DNA from: DATFXM01 sp035315885 | GTDB lineage: Bacteria; Acidobacteriota; Blastocatellia; UBA7656 | DNA length: 36,081 nt | NCBI GenBank assembly: GCA_035315885.1 | Contig: DATFXM010000098.1 | Span: forward strand, 1 to 36,081 | Direction: 5' to 3' | Part shown: piece by piece, positions 1 to 7,451 of the stretch | How the letters are laid out: the number at the start of each line of letters is the position of its first letter | How positions within the stretch are numbered: the first letter of the stretch is position 1 | Made by a program: the position numbers and the translations under genes | Notes under the pieces: generated by a model | Databases searched by the model: none | What the model saw: only the letters and a program-made list of their open reading frames with translations | What the model was told of the DNA's origin: nothing

Positions 1-1
1 A

Positions 2-1354
2 GCGGCGGTCGATGCCACAACCGCGGACGTCACCGTACCCGCCGGAACTGAAGCTCCGGCAACTTCTGAAACAGTGGCGGCCGACGGCGCTGCCGCCGAG
101 TCCTCAGTGCCCGAAGGCACCGCTCCCACAACCGAAGGCGATGCAGAACCGGAACGCGAGCGCGATTCGTTTCAGGAAATCGATTTTGGCTCTACCTTCG
201 AAGAATACCTCGATCCCGGCTACAAGACCCACGAGTACGAAGAGCGGGACGAAGTTTCTTTTGAAAACCTACTGACGCGCAAGCAATCCCTGCAGGAGCA
301 ACTCACCTGGCAGCTTCATCTGACCGATTCGTCCGATGAGATCATTGCGGCGGGTGAAGCGATCATCGGCAATCTGGAAGACGCAACCGGTTTTCTTGAC
401 GCGACTCTAGAAGAAATCGCGGCGATGGGTCCATGGAGCGTCGAGACCGTCGAACAGGCGCTGCGCGTGATTCAAAGGCTTGATCCTCCGGGCGTCGCCG
501 CGCGGGACGTACGCGAGTCATTGCTGGTGCAGCTCGAATGCATGGGTTACGCGGAGCGGCTTGCCTATCGAATGGTTCGCGACCACCTCGAGAGCCTTCA
601 GACGCACAAGCTGCCCGAACTCTCGAAGACTCTCGGCGTGCCACTCGATCAGGTAATGGCCGAGGTGGAGATCATCAAGAAGTGCGATCCAAAGCCGGGC
701 CGGAAATATTCAGCCGAAGAGGCTCAGCCGGTCGTGCCGGAGGTTACGATAGAAAAGGTCGGCGAGGGGTTTGTCATCAGGTTTGAAGACGATGGCATGC
801 CTCATCTTCGCATCAATCGCACCTATCGCCAGATGATGGAATCGAAGGATTCATCCAAGGAGACGCGCGACTATATCAAGGAGCGGTTCCGCTCGGCGGT
901 CGATCTCTTGAAGAACATCGAGCATCGGCGACAGACGATTTACAAGGTATGCCAGTCGATTGTCGAGCGGCAGCAGGAATTTCTGGATCACGGAATTGAA
1001 TGCTTGCGGCCGATGATGCTGAAGGACGTGGCTGAAGACATCGGCATGCACTTGAGCACGGTTTCGCGCGTGGTGAATCGAAAATACGTGAACACACCGC
1101 AGGGTGTATATGAGCTTCGTCGATTCTTCACCGAAGGAATGCGCAGCGATACCGGAGAAGATGTCTCAACTCGAGTGCTCAAGCTCAAGATCAAGAAGAT
1201 GATTGAAGCCGAAGACCCCCACCGCCCGATCACCGATGACGAAATTGCAAAACGGCTTGCGCAAGAAGGCGTAAAGATGAGCCGCCGAACCGTCGCAAAG
1301 TATCGCGATCAAATGCGAATTCCGGGCTCCCGGGAACGCCGAGCAATCGTATAA
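2..1354 (+). CDS. rpoN: RNA polymerase sigma-54 factor (5' truncated by window edge)
   Basis: Alternative sigma factor that directs RNA polymerase to -24/-12 promoters and needs AAA+ activators. The frame is open from base 2, so the true start and the Gln-rich activator-interacting region I lie upstream; 450 residues are visible. They begin with a low-complexity Ala/Thr/Glu segment (variable acidic region II), followed by the core-binding region. The HTH region (about 1018-1130) contains LKDVAEDIGMHLSTVSRVV. The RpoN box is SRRTVAKYRD (1280-1309), two conservative changes from the family consensus ARRTVAKYRE. An internal GTG at 74 could be taken as a start but would cut the protein arbitrarily. 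hpf follows after 96 bp. Identification is secure. Confidence 0.96.
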   Translation, partial: AAVDATTADVTVPAGTEAPATSETVAADGAAAESSVPEGTAPTTEGDAEPERERDSFQEIDFGSTFEEYLDPGYKTHEYEERDEVSFENLLTRKQSLQEQLTWQLHLTDSSDEIIAAGEAIIGNLEDATGFLDATLEEIAAMGPWSVETVEQALRVIQRLDPPGVAARDVRESLLVQLECMGYAERLAYRMVRDHLESLQTHKLPELSKTLGVPLDQVMAEVEIIKKCDPKPGRKYSAEEAQPVVPEVTIEKVGEGFVIRFEDDGMPHLRINRTYRQMMESKDSSKETRDYIKERFRSAVDLLKNIEHRRQTIYKVCQSIVERQQEFLDHGIECLRPMMLKDVAEDIGMHLSTVSRVVNRKYVNTPQGVYELRRFFTEGMRSDTGEDVSTRVLKLKIKKMIEAEDPHRPITDDEIAKRLAQEGVKMSRRTVAKYRDQMRIPGSRERRAIV

Positions 1355-1450
1355 AGCAACAACCAGTCATACGTGGCGTTGCGCAGCCATCACCCAGCGA
1401 GCTTTACCTTCCCAACTGCAAGCGGCGCCACTCCTGAGAGGGAGAGAAGA

Positions 1451-1984
1451 ATGGAATACGAGTTCACAGGTCGCCACATCAACGTAACTCCCGCAGTCGA
1501 AAAACTCGTACGAAAAGAGCTCAGCAAGGTGGATCGATTACTTGATTCCGCCCCAATTCGCACTCACGTAATCGTATCCGCCGAAAGACATCGCAAAAAA
1601 ACCGAGATCGTCCTCTACTGGCGAGACAAATCATTCAAAGCCATCGGCGAAGACAGCGACTTGAATCAGTCGGTGATCGCCGCAGCAGCACGCGTACACA
1701 AGCAGGCGCTTCGGTTGAAAGAGAAATTCCAGACTCGCAAGAAAGGGCGTCGTTCGCTTAAGGAAGTCGCAGCACCCGCTGAAGGCACCGTGGTCGCCGC
1801 GCCTCCAGTCCCAAGGATAATTCCCGCGCTGAGGTATCGCGTGAAACCGATGACTCAGGAAGAAGCGGCGATTCTTCTCGCGGATTCCGCCGATCAGTTC
1901 ATCGTGTTTCGAGATTCGGAGACAAACAAGGTCGGCGTGCTGTACCATCGAACAGACGGCAACTTCGGCCTCATAGAACCATAG
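1451..1984 (+). CDS. hpf: Long-form ribosome hibernation promoting factor
   Basis: Binds the 30S decoding region and dimerises 70S ribosomes into 100S particles in stationary phase. The 177-residue protein has the N-terminal HPF/RaiA fold (residues 1-100, MEYEFTGRHINVTPAVEK then basic helices) and, after a Pro/Ala linker, the C-terminal dimerisation domain of long HPF (about 124-177, VKPMTQEEAAILLADSADQF and the end YHRTDGNFGLIEP). The start at 1451 is chosen because a purine-rich GAGAGGGAGAGAAG lies just upstream and homologues start with MEYxFTGRH; an in-frame GTG at 1373 would add 26 residues unlike the family. The rpoN-hpf-rapZ order is widespread in bacteria. Confidence 0.95.
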   Translation: MEYEFTGRHINVTPAVEKLVRKELSKVDRLLDSAPIRTHVIVSAERHRKKTEIVLYWRDKSFKAIGEDSDLNQSVIAAAARVHKQALRLKEKFQTRKKGRRSLKEVAAPAEGTVVAAPPVPRIIPALRYRVKPMTQEEAAILLADSADQFIVFRDSETNKVGVLYHRTDGNFGLIEP

Positions 1985-2044
1985 TCTCATCCAACAACGG
2001 CAGGGCGGCCGGCTCGAGACTTGTGCCAGCCGCTGCGGATTTGA

Positions 2045-2923
2045 ATGGCGGTTTCGGTCGTCATAATCACCGGATTGAGCGGTTCAGGAATGTCTTCCGC
2101 GCTGAAGACGTTCGAGGACCTGGGTTACTTCGCGATCGACAATCTGCCCGTCCAACTCATTCCCACCTTTGTGAAGCTGTGTGACGAGTCCGGCAAGATT
2201 CATAGGACCGCCTTCGTAATCGATTCAAGGTCGCGAGAGTTCCTCGGAATGTTTCCGGGGATCAGGCATGAGTTGATTCGCCGGGGTGATCACGTCACCG
2301 TGGTGTTCCTCGAGGCGGACGACGAAGCGCTTCTTCGCCGCTACAGTGAAACGCGCAGGCCCCATCCGCTACCCGACCCGACGGTGCTGGCAGCGGTGAA
2401 ACAAGAGCGCGAGCTGTTGCAGGAGATTCGCGACCTCTCGGATTTCGTGATCGATACGACTGAGCACACGGTGCACACGCTGAGGGACGCGATCAAAGAC
2501 CGGTTTGCGGAAAAGGGTGGCGCAAACAAGGAACTTGCAACTACCATGCTCTCCTTCGGTTTCAGGCACGGCTTGCCTCGGACACTGGACCTCCTGTTCG
2601 ATGTGAGATTCCTGCCAAATCCTCACTTCGTTCCAGAGTTGCGATCTCTGACCGGCAGAGATGATGCGGTGATCGCGTACCTGGAATCGCAGGAGGAGGT
2701 CGCGGAAACGGTAAAGAGGCTGGTGGACCTCATCGCGTTTCTGCTTCCGAAGTTCCAGCGGGAAGGCAAGAGCTATTTGACGATCGGGATCGGCTGCACC
2801 GGTGGACGACATCGTTCGGTGATGGTGGCTGAACGCGTTGCTCAGGGGTTGAGCGAGCGCGGATACCACCCGGGAGTCGTCCATCGCGACATTGATAAGG
2901 ACGAACAACGGTACAGGCGATGA
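2045..2923 (+). CDS. rapZ: RapZ/YvcJ family nucleotide-binding RNase adapter
   Basis: In E. coli RapZ binds small RNAs and targets GlmZ to RNase E; in Firmicutes YvcJ is a nucleotide-binding protein. The 292-residue protein has the usual length. The N-terminal P-loop region reads GLSGSGMSS (residues 10-18), followed by the family hallmark FEDLGYFAIDNLP. YSETRRPHPL in the kinase-like domain and GCTGGRHRS (about 250-258) in the C-terminal RNA/metabolite-binding domain are intact. Oddity: the Walker A lysine is methionine (codon ATG, residue 16), so nucleotide binding may be altered. The stop overlaps the next start as ATGA at 2920-2923, which points to translational coupling with the EIIA gene. 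No strong Shine-Dalgarno is visible at the start. Confidence 0.94.
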   Translation: MAVSVVIITGLSGSGMSSALKTFEDLGYFAIDNLPVQLIPTFVKLCDESGKIHRTAFVIDSRSREFLGMFPGIRHELIRRGDHVTVVFLEADDEALLRRYSETRRPHPLPDPTVLAAVKQERELLQEIRDLSDFVIDTTEHTVHTLRDAIKDRFAEKGGANKELATTMLSFGFRHGLPRTLDLLFDVRFLPNPHFVPELRSLTGRDDAVIAYLESQEEVAETVKRLVDLIAFLLPKFQREGKSYLTIGIGCTGGRHRSVMVAERVAQGLSERGYHPGVVHRDIDKDEQRYRR

Positions 2924-3324
2924 TTGGTGCGGTGATCGTAACGCATGGCCAGCTTGCAAGCGAGCTCGTCTCGGCGGCGGAGATGATCGTAGGCGAGATC
3001 CATCACGTGACCGCCGTCTCGATCGGTTGGCATGACGACGTGGATGTTGCTCGACAGGAGATCGAACAGGCCATCCAACGCGTCGACTCCGGAAGCGGAG
3101 TACTTCTGTTGACCGACATGTTTGGTGGTACTCCAACCAACATCGCCGCGACGTTCCTCGGTCAACCTGTAGAAGTCGTCACCGGTGTGAACCTTCCGAT
3201 GGTTATAAAGCTCGCCGAGCAGGAACGGGATGAATCGCTCGAAGCGCTGGCTCACCGCGTTCGCGATGAGGGCCAAAAACAAATCCACCTGGCAGGCGAT
3301 ATCCTCGCATCAAAAAGAGGTTGA
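2920..3324 (+). CDS. PTS EIIA component, mannose (ManX/EIIA-Man) family
   Basis: Phosphocarrier domain normally phosphorylated on histidine by HPr. The 134-residue single-domain protein has the phosphorylatable His9 in IVTHG and the family motif LLLTDMFGGTPTNIA (about 62-76). It overlaps rapZ by 4 nt. No EIIB, EIIC or EIID sugar-permease partner lies next to it, so a regulatory role, as in PTS-Ntr-like systems, is more likely than sugar transport. HPr and enzyme I genes are not in the window; the next genes are peptide-transporter ATPases. Confidence 0.9.
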   Translation: MIGAVIVTHGQLASELVSAAEMIVGEIHHVTAVSIGWHDDVDVARQEIEQAIQRVDSGSGVLLLTDMFGGTPTNIAATFLGQPVEVVTGVNLPMVIKLAEQERDESLEALAHRVRDEGQKQIHLAGDILASKRG

Positions 3325-3365
3325 ACTGAAGTTTACTCTCGGCCCCGTCAGATCGTTCTCGCTGA

Positions 3366-4400
3366 ATGTCACCACCTGAAACCGATACAACCGGCGCCAA
3401 CCCCGATTTGCTTCTGGAGGTTTCGGACCTGCAGATTGCATTTCAAACCGATGACGGACTGGTCAAAGTCGTAGACGGAATAGATTTGCAGATTCGAAAA
3501 GGCGAAGCTCTCGGACTAGTGGGAGAGAGCGGATGCGGGAAATCGGTCACCGCGTACTCGATCATCAAGCTGCTGGACTCGCCTCCCGCTTGCTATGAGG
3601 GGGGACACATAATGTTCCACGGCAGAGACCTGCTGCCGCTAAACGAAAAACTGATGAGGGACGTACGCGGCAAGTCGATCGCGATGATTTTTCAGGAACC
3701 CATGTCTTCTCTGAATCCGATAATGACCATCGGATATCAGATAACTGAGGCAATAGGGGCTCACCAGCGGATTTCACGCAGGCTAGCGAAAGAACAGGCG
3801 ATCAAGATGCTCGGACGCGTAGGTCTGCCAGACCCCGAGCGGCGCTTCTACGACTACCCTCACCAGCTCTCCGGCGGGATGAAGCAACGAGCGATGATCG
3901 CGATGGCGCTCGTTTGCAGACCGGAGTTGTTGATAGCAGACGAGCCGACAACTGCTCTCGACGTGACTATTCAAGCTCAAATTCTCGATCTGCTGGATGA
4001 GCTGAGGCGAGAGTTTGGTATGTCGCTGCTGTTGATCACTCACGACCTTGGAGTCGTGGCGCAGACCTGCGACCGAGTCGCCGTTATGTACGCCGGCAAA
4101 ATCGTAGAACTTGCCGCAGTAAACGATTTGTTTTCGCGGCCGCTCCATCCGTACACTCAGGGTTTGTTTCGCGCTCGTCCGTCGTTGACTGACAACAAGG
4201 ACGCGTTGGCTGCGATACCGGGTTCGGTGCCGAGCCCTTTGGATTTTCCGAGCGGATGCAGGTTTCGAACTCGCTGTTGGATGGCGCGGCCTGTTTGTGA
4301 GTCGGAACCTCCGCTTCGTGAATTAGCGGACGACGGAACGGTGTCGCACCGGTCGGCATGCCACTTCGCAGAAGAGCTTGATCGGGCGCACAGTGTGTGA
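3366..4400 (+). CDS. oppD: Oligopeptide/dipeptide ABC transporter ATPase, OppD/DppD type
   Basis: Cytoplasmic ATPase subunit that powers peptide import through an inner-membrane permease pair. The 344-residue protein has Walker A GESGCGKS (53-60), a Q-loop in IFQEPMSSLNP, signature LSGGM, Walker B with LLIADEPTTALD, and an H-loop in LLITHD. The C-terminal oligopeptide-transporter extension (about 270-335) contains GCRFRTRC and two further cysteines, matching the Cys set that binds a [4Fe-4S] cluster in some DppD proteins. It starts 41 bp after the EIIA gene with no clear Shine-Dalgarno and is followed closely by a paralogue of OppF type. No permease or substrate-binding protein is adjacent, so substrate specificity (Opp or Dpp) cannot be told. 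Confidence 0.93.
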   Translation: MSPPETDTTGANPDLLLEVSDLQIAFQTDDGLVKVVDGIDLQIRKGEALGLVGESGCGKSVTAYSIIKLLDSPPACYEGGHIMFHGRDLLPLNEKLMRDVRGKSIAMIFQEPMSSLNPIMTIGYQITEAIGAHQRISRRLAKEQAIKMLGRVGLPDPERRFYDYPHQLSGGMKQRAMIAMALVCRPELLIADEPTTALDVTIQAQILDLLDELRREFGMSLLLITHDLGVVAQTCDRVAVMYAGKIVELAAVNDLFSRPLHPYTQGLFRARPSLTDNKDALAAIPGSVPSPLDFPSGCRFRTRCWMARPVCESEPPLRELADDGTVSHRSACHFAEELDRAHSV

Positions 4401-4410
4401 CCTTCGAATA

Positions 4411-5385
4411 ATGGACAATCTGCTAGTCGTCGAAGATCTTGTCAAACACTACCCGGTGCGGAAGGGGGTAGTGCCGCGAACCGTTGGCTACGTCAAGGCG
4501 GTTGACGGGATTTCGCTGACCATCGGCCGCGGTCAGACGTTCGGTCTCGTCGGCGAATCGGGCTGCGGGAAAACTACCGCGGGAAGAACGATACTGAGGC
4601 TTGTCGAGCCAACTTCAGGAACCGTCACGTTCGAAGGCCGCAACGTCTTCGAGCTCCGTGGCAAAGATATACGTCAGCTCAGACGCGAGATGCAGATTAT
4701 CTTTCAGGATCCTTACGGGTCGTTGAATCCTCGTATGACTGCGGGTTCCATGATAGGTGAACCGATAAAGGTGCACCGCGACAAGCTGCCGGCGAAGCAC
4801 AACAACGGAAGCGTCGAAGATCGAGTGTTCGAGCTGCTGCAGCTTGTTGGGTTGAGCGCAGAGCACGCCAATCGATATCCGCACGAATTCTCCGGCGGTC
4901 AGCGACAACGAATTGGAATTGCACGTGCGCTCGCGCTGCAACCTAAGTTCATCGTTTGCGACGAAGCGGTATCGGCGCTTGACGTTTCAATTCAGGCTCA
5001 GATCATCAACCTGCTTCAGGACCTTCAGCGTCGCTTTCACCTGACGTACCTGTTCATCGCGCACGATCTGGCGGTGGTCAAGCACATAAGCGACCGAGTC
5101 GCAGTGATGTACCTCGGCAAAATAGTCGAAGAGGCGGACACCGCGGAGATCTTCTCAAAACCGCTTCATCCCTACACCAGAGCGCTCCTTGAAGCGATTC
5201 CATCAACCCGGCCGGGAGAGCGCCCGGCGGTACACGTGTCGGGAGATGCACCGGCCGTCGCCGAGGCGCCCTCGGGTTGTCCCTTCAACCCACGATGTCC
5301 CATTGCGGTCGAGCAGTGTAAGGTCGAGCAGCCATCGCTGGTTGAACTGCGACCTGGTCACCGCGTGTCATGTTTTCGCGCTTGA
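4411..5385 (+). CDS. oppF: Oligopeptide/dipeptide ABC transporter ATPase, OppF/DppF type
   Basis: Second ATPase of a heterodimeric peptide importer. The 324-residue protein has Walker A GESGCGKTT (48-56), Q-loop IIFQDPYGSLNPRM, signature FSGGQRQR, Walker B IVCDEAVSALD and H-loop LFIAHDLAVV. The C-terminal extension holds a cysteine cluster (GCPFNPRC, QCK, SCF). ATG 4411 is preferred because it begins the family pattern MxxLLxVEDLxKHYPV; a TTG at 4378 would overlap oppD and add 11 atypical residues. The gap to oppD is 10 bp, so the two are surely co-transcribed. The gene converges with the NYN gene, only 12 bp away, with no visible terminator. Confidence 0.93.
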   Translation: MDNLLVVEDLVKHYPVRKGVVPRTVGYVKAVDGISLTIGRGQTFGLVGESGCGKTTAGRTILRLVEPTSGTVTFEGRNVFELRGKDIRQLRREMQIIFQDPYGSLNPRMTAGSMIGEPIKVHRDKLPAKHNNGSVEDRVFELLQLVGLSAEHANRYPHEFSGGQRQRIGIARALALQPKFIVCDEAVSALDVSIQAQIINLLQDLQRRFHLTYLFIAHDLAVVKHISDRVAVMYLGKIVEEADTAEIFSKPLHPYTRALLEAIPSTRPGERPAVHVSGDAPAVAEAPSGCPFNPRCPIAVEQCKVEQPSLVELRPGHRVSCFRA

Positions 5386-5397
5386 TGCTGCTGAACG

Positions 5398-6114
5398 CTA
5401 CTCGGAGGACTGAGTGGCGGTCTCATCGTCGCGAATTCTGGTGAAGCTGCCGGTGTTGCGGGTAGCGACGGGCTGTGTCACCGCGGTGTCATCGTCGCGA
5501 ACACGGGGAAAGCTGCCGGTGTTTCGGACCTGAGGTTCGCCTTCCTCGTCGCGAGGCCGGGTGAACGCTCCGCTCTGGCGCGGCCCGATGTAGTGGCTGC
5601 CGGAGTGATGGTTGTTGTGGAAGCGGCTTTCTGCCTTGCAGATCTCTTCAATGTGAGAATCCAACTCGATGAACTGATCGGCGACGTCGATGAGCCTTGG
5701 GCTGGTGTTGCTGCGGAAGCCGGCCAGCTCGACGCGAACTCCTTTGTATGCTACGGCGTTGATGGCATAAGAAAAGTCCTCGTCGCCCGACACCAGCACC
5801 GCCGTATCGTACTTGTCGGCAAGTGAAAGCATGTCGACGGCTATTTCAACGTCCAGGTTCGCTTTTTTGGTGCCGTCGGCGTAAGTCTTCAACTCCTTTT
5901 CGACTACCCGATAACCGTTTCTGCGCATCCAGAGGAGAAAGCCCTGTTGGCGTTCGGCCCGTTCGTCCACCCCGGTATAGAAGAAAGCGCGCAGGAGAGG
6001 CGCCTCACCCCTCAGGAAGTTCAGAAATTTGGCGTAATCGATTTCGACTCCAACCGAACGCGCCGCGTGAAATAGATTGTTTCCGTCGATAAAGATTGCG
6101 ATCTTGCCTCGCAT
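5398..6114 (-). CDS. NYN/LabA-type (DUF88) nuclease-like protein with repeated C-terminal tail
   Basis: NYN domains are PIN-like metal-dependent RNases. The 238-residue protein starts with MRGKIAIFIDGNN (acidic D10), has D88 and D94 in LDVEIAVDML and the diagnostic SGDEDF (109-114), so the acidic active site looks complete. Residues 1-155 form the domain. The tail (about 179-238) contains three copies of a unit of the form R-x-[ST]-G-[SA]-F-[TP]-R-x-R-D-[DE]-[DE], starting near R179, R197 and R219. The ATG at 6114 has a good upstream AGGA (6118-6122 region, minus strand). The RNA target is unknown; LabA-type members in other phyla affect gene expression. Confidence 0.9.
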   Translation of the reverse strand: MRGKIAIFIDGNNLFHAARSVGVEIDYAKFLNFLRGEAPLLRAFFYTGVDERAERQQGFLLWMRRNGYRVVEKELKTYADGTKKANLDVEIAVDMLSLADKYDTAVLVSGDEDFSYAINAVAYKGVRVELAGFRSNTSPRLIDVADQFIELDSHIEEICKAESRFHNNHHSGSHYIGPRQSGAFTRPRDEEGEPQVRNTGSFPRVRDDDTAVTQPVATRNTGSFTRIRDDETATQSSE

Positions 6115-6328
6115 ATAATCCTCGTTCGAATCCCTGAAAGTGAGAATGACTGGTCGGAGTACATTAATACACTCAAATGTCTAGCACAGCGGACATTTGC
6201 GTTGCAAGCCAGCGTTCTTGGAGAGGAGCGGGGCGCGGTCCATCTTGTGCATCGTCGGGGAGCGTTGTAGCATCTGCAATGTTCCCACTCGATCTCCCCG
6301 CTGATCCACGTCGAACGGGTGACTTCAT

Positions 6329-6721
6329 ATGCGCGCCACCGCGCCAATCACAGCGCTAATTCTGGTTTTCTTTGTCATTATCGCGACCCCGGTCGGCGTG
6401 TCTGCGCAGAAACAGGCTGCGAGGCAACTGGCAGCGGTTCGGGGAGAGGTCGTTAAGATCGCTCGAGCCGGAAAAGGGATGTTGCTGATCACCGTCCGGC
6501 CGTCGGGAGACTTCAGCGAAGTGACGGTGCTGGCTCGCGAGAACGACTTGGTTGGCTCGGCGGTCGGCCGCGTGGGAGACGGCGACCTGCTCGGGTTGTT
6601 GTCGGAAGACCATCGGGAAGACGAACAAATCACTGCTGCGGAGCTCAATCAGGGAGACATTGTATCGGTCATCTACGATCCGCAAAGGGAGAACAAGACG
6701 CTGGAGATTTACATGCATTGA
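6329..6721 (+). CDS. Exported hypothetical protein
   Basis: Not recognised. The 130-residue protein starts with a signal peptide (MRATAPITALILVFFVIIATP, cleavage probably after VSA near residue 26). The mature part is about 100 residues, rich in beta-prone Val/Leu and acidic residues (for example RGEVVKIARAGKGMLLITVRP), and contains no cysteine or clear enzyme motif. The pattern suggests a small beta-barrel (OB-like or SH3-like) periplasmic protein, but this is a guess. GGGTGA about 8 nt before ATG 6329 is a weak ribosome site. It is followed directly by a purine-rich hairpin repeat. Confidence 0.75.
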   Translation: MRATAPITALILVFFVIIATPVGVSAQKQAARQLAAVRGEVVKIARAGKGMLLITVRPSGDFSEVTVLARENDLVGSAVGRVGDGDLLGLLSEDHREDEQITAAELNQGDIVSVIYDPQRENKTLEIYMH

Positions 6722-6880
6722 TACGGGAGGGAGGAGGAGACGCGGAGAGGAGAGACGCGGGGACGAAGGGGCGAAGAGGCGACCCGCGAAATCCGTGACT
6801 CCAGCGTCGGGCAGTCACCGCTGTCTGTTGTCCGCGTCCCCCTTCGCCCATTCGCGCCTTCATCTCCGCATCTCCCTTTA
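6722..6880. repeat. Purine-rich/pyrimidine-rich inverted heptad-type element
   Basis: The left arm (about 6737-6781) is a GA/CG-rich string with units such as GAGACGC and GGAGAGG. The right arm (about 6830-6877) is its approximate reverse complement, with a roughly 50-nt loop. It directly follows the stop of the exported hypothetical gene. Bases 6739-6763 are identical, as reverse complement, to 30606-30630 in the element downstream of the DUF4139 gene, so this is a dispersed repeat and not just skewed composition. Confidence 0.8.
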
Positions 6881-6906
6881 CGCAAACCGCGGGCAGCACT
6901 TATAAT
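6877..6906 (+). promoter_or_regulatory. Sigma-70-type promoter for the YHS-like protein gene
   Basis: A perfect TATAAT (6901-6906) follows TTTACG (6877-6882, 4 of 6 to consensus) with an 18-nt spacer. Transcription would start near 6913, giving a leader of about 38 nt that carries GGAAGGA before ATG 6951. The block TATAATCTGCGTTT (6901-6914) recurs almost unchanged at the PQQ-propeller promoter (22138-22151). Confidence 0.55.
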
Positions 6907-6950
6907 CTGCGTTTCCGATTACTACGCCCGGGGTGGGAAGGATTTTGAAT

Positions 6951-7346
6951 ATGCGTAAAATTGTTGTTGCCGTGTTCTCATTGACATTGCTGGTAGCCGC
7001 TGCAGGGATGGCGCTCGCCTCTGAAGGCGAGAAGAAGAATGTCACCAATAAGTCATGTCCAGTAAGCGGCGGCCCTGTCTCAGAGAAATACCGTACCGAG
7101 TATAAAGGCCAGTACGTCTATCTTTGCTGCGAAGGTTGCGTTAAGGAGTTCGAGAAGAACCCCGAGACCTACGTCGCCAAGATGTCCAAAGAGGACCGGG
7201 AAGCGATCGAACCCAACAAGATTTGCCCGGTCAGCAAAGAGCCTATCGATACCAAGATCTTCGTCGAAACCGAAGGACGAAAACTCTACTTCTGCTGTGA
7301 ACACTGCAGGGACAGCTTCAAGAAGGAACATCCCGACGCAAAGTAG
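6951..7346 (+). CDS. Exported protein with two YHS/TRASH-like cysteine modules
   Basis: The 131-residue protein has a signal peptide (residues 1-24, ending GMALAS) and two tandem related modules. Module 1 (residues 36-77) has CPVSGGPVS, then YLCCEGC and KEFEKNPETY. Module 2 (92-129) has CPVSKEPID, then YFCCEHC and DSFKKEHPDA. The pattern C-P-V ... C-C-x2-C is that of YHS/TRASH-type metal-binding domains, so binding of copper, mercury or another soft metal in the periplasm is plausible but not shown. ATG 6951 has GGAAGGA about 8 nt upstream; the GTG at 6933 is unlikely because it would overlap this ribosome site. A near-consensus promoter lies at 6877-6906. Confidence 0.88.
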   Translation: MRKIVVAVFSLTLLVAAAGMALASEGEKKNVTNKSCPVSGGPVSEKYRTEYKGQYVYLCCEGCVKEFEKNPETYVAKMSKEDREAIEPNKICPVSKEPIDTKIFVETEGRKLYFCCEHCRDSFKKEHPDAK

Positions 7347-7427
7347 TTCTGAGTACTGAGTTCTGAGTGAACAGCGTAACGCACCGCGCGTGCAGTCACT
7401 CAGAACTCAGAACTCGGAATTCAGAAC
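7347..7427. repeat. TTCTGAG heptad inverted repeat
   Basis: The left arm 7347-7368 (TTCTGAG TACTGAG TTCTGAG T) and right arm 7398-7419 (ACTCAGAACTCAGAACTCGG and 2 further bases) pair at 20 of 22 positions, with a 29-nt loop. A further partial unit extends to 7427. It begins immediately after the TAG stop of the YHS-like gene. A related element with the same word lies at 18377-18475. Confidence 0.85.
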
Positions 7428-7451
7428 ACAGTTCCCCTTGCCGCCTTCGAA

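Noticed and set aside
2369..3136. 255-codon antisense frame over rapZ and the EIIA gene
   Set aside because: It lies opposite two clearly coding genes, is Arg/His/Ser rich and shows no domain; it is a shadow of GC-rich coding DNA.
6115..6140. TTCGAATCC resembling a tRNA T-loop upstream of the NYN gene
   Set aside because: The flanking bases do not form a 5-bp T-stem, and no acceptor, D or anticodon arms are present.
6177..6359. 60-codon plus-strand frame upstream of the exported hypothetical gene
   Set aside because: No ribosome site, no recognisable features, and it overlaps the better-supported gene at 6329.
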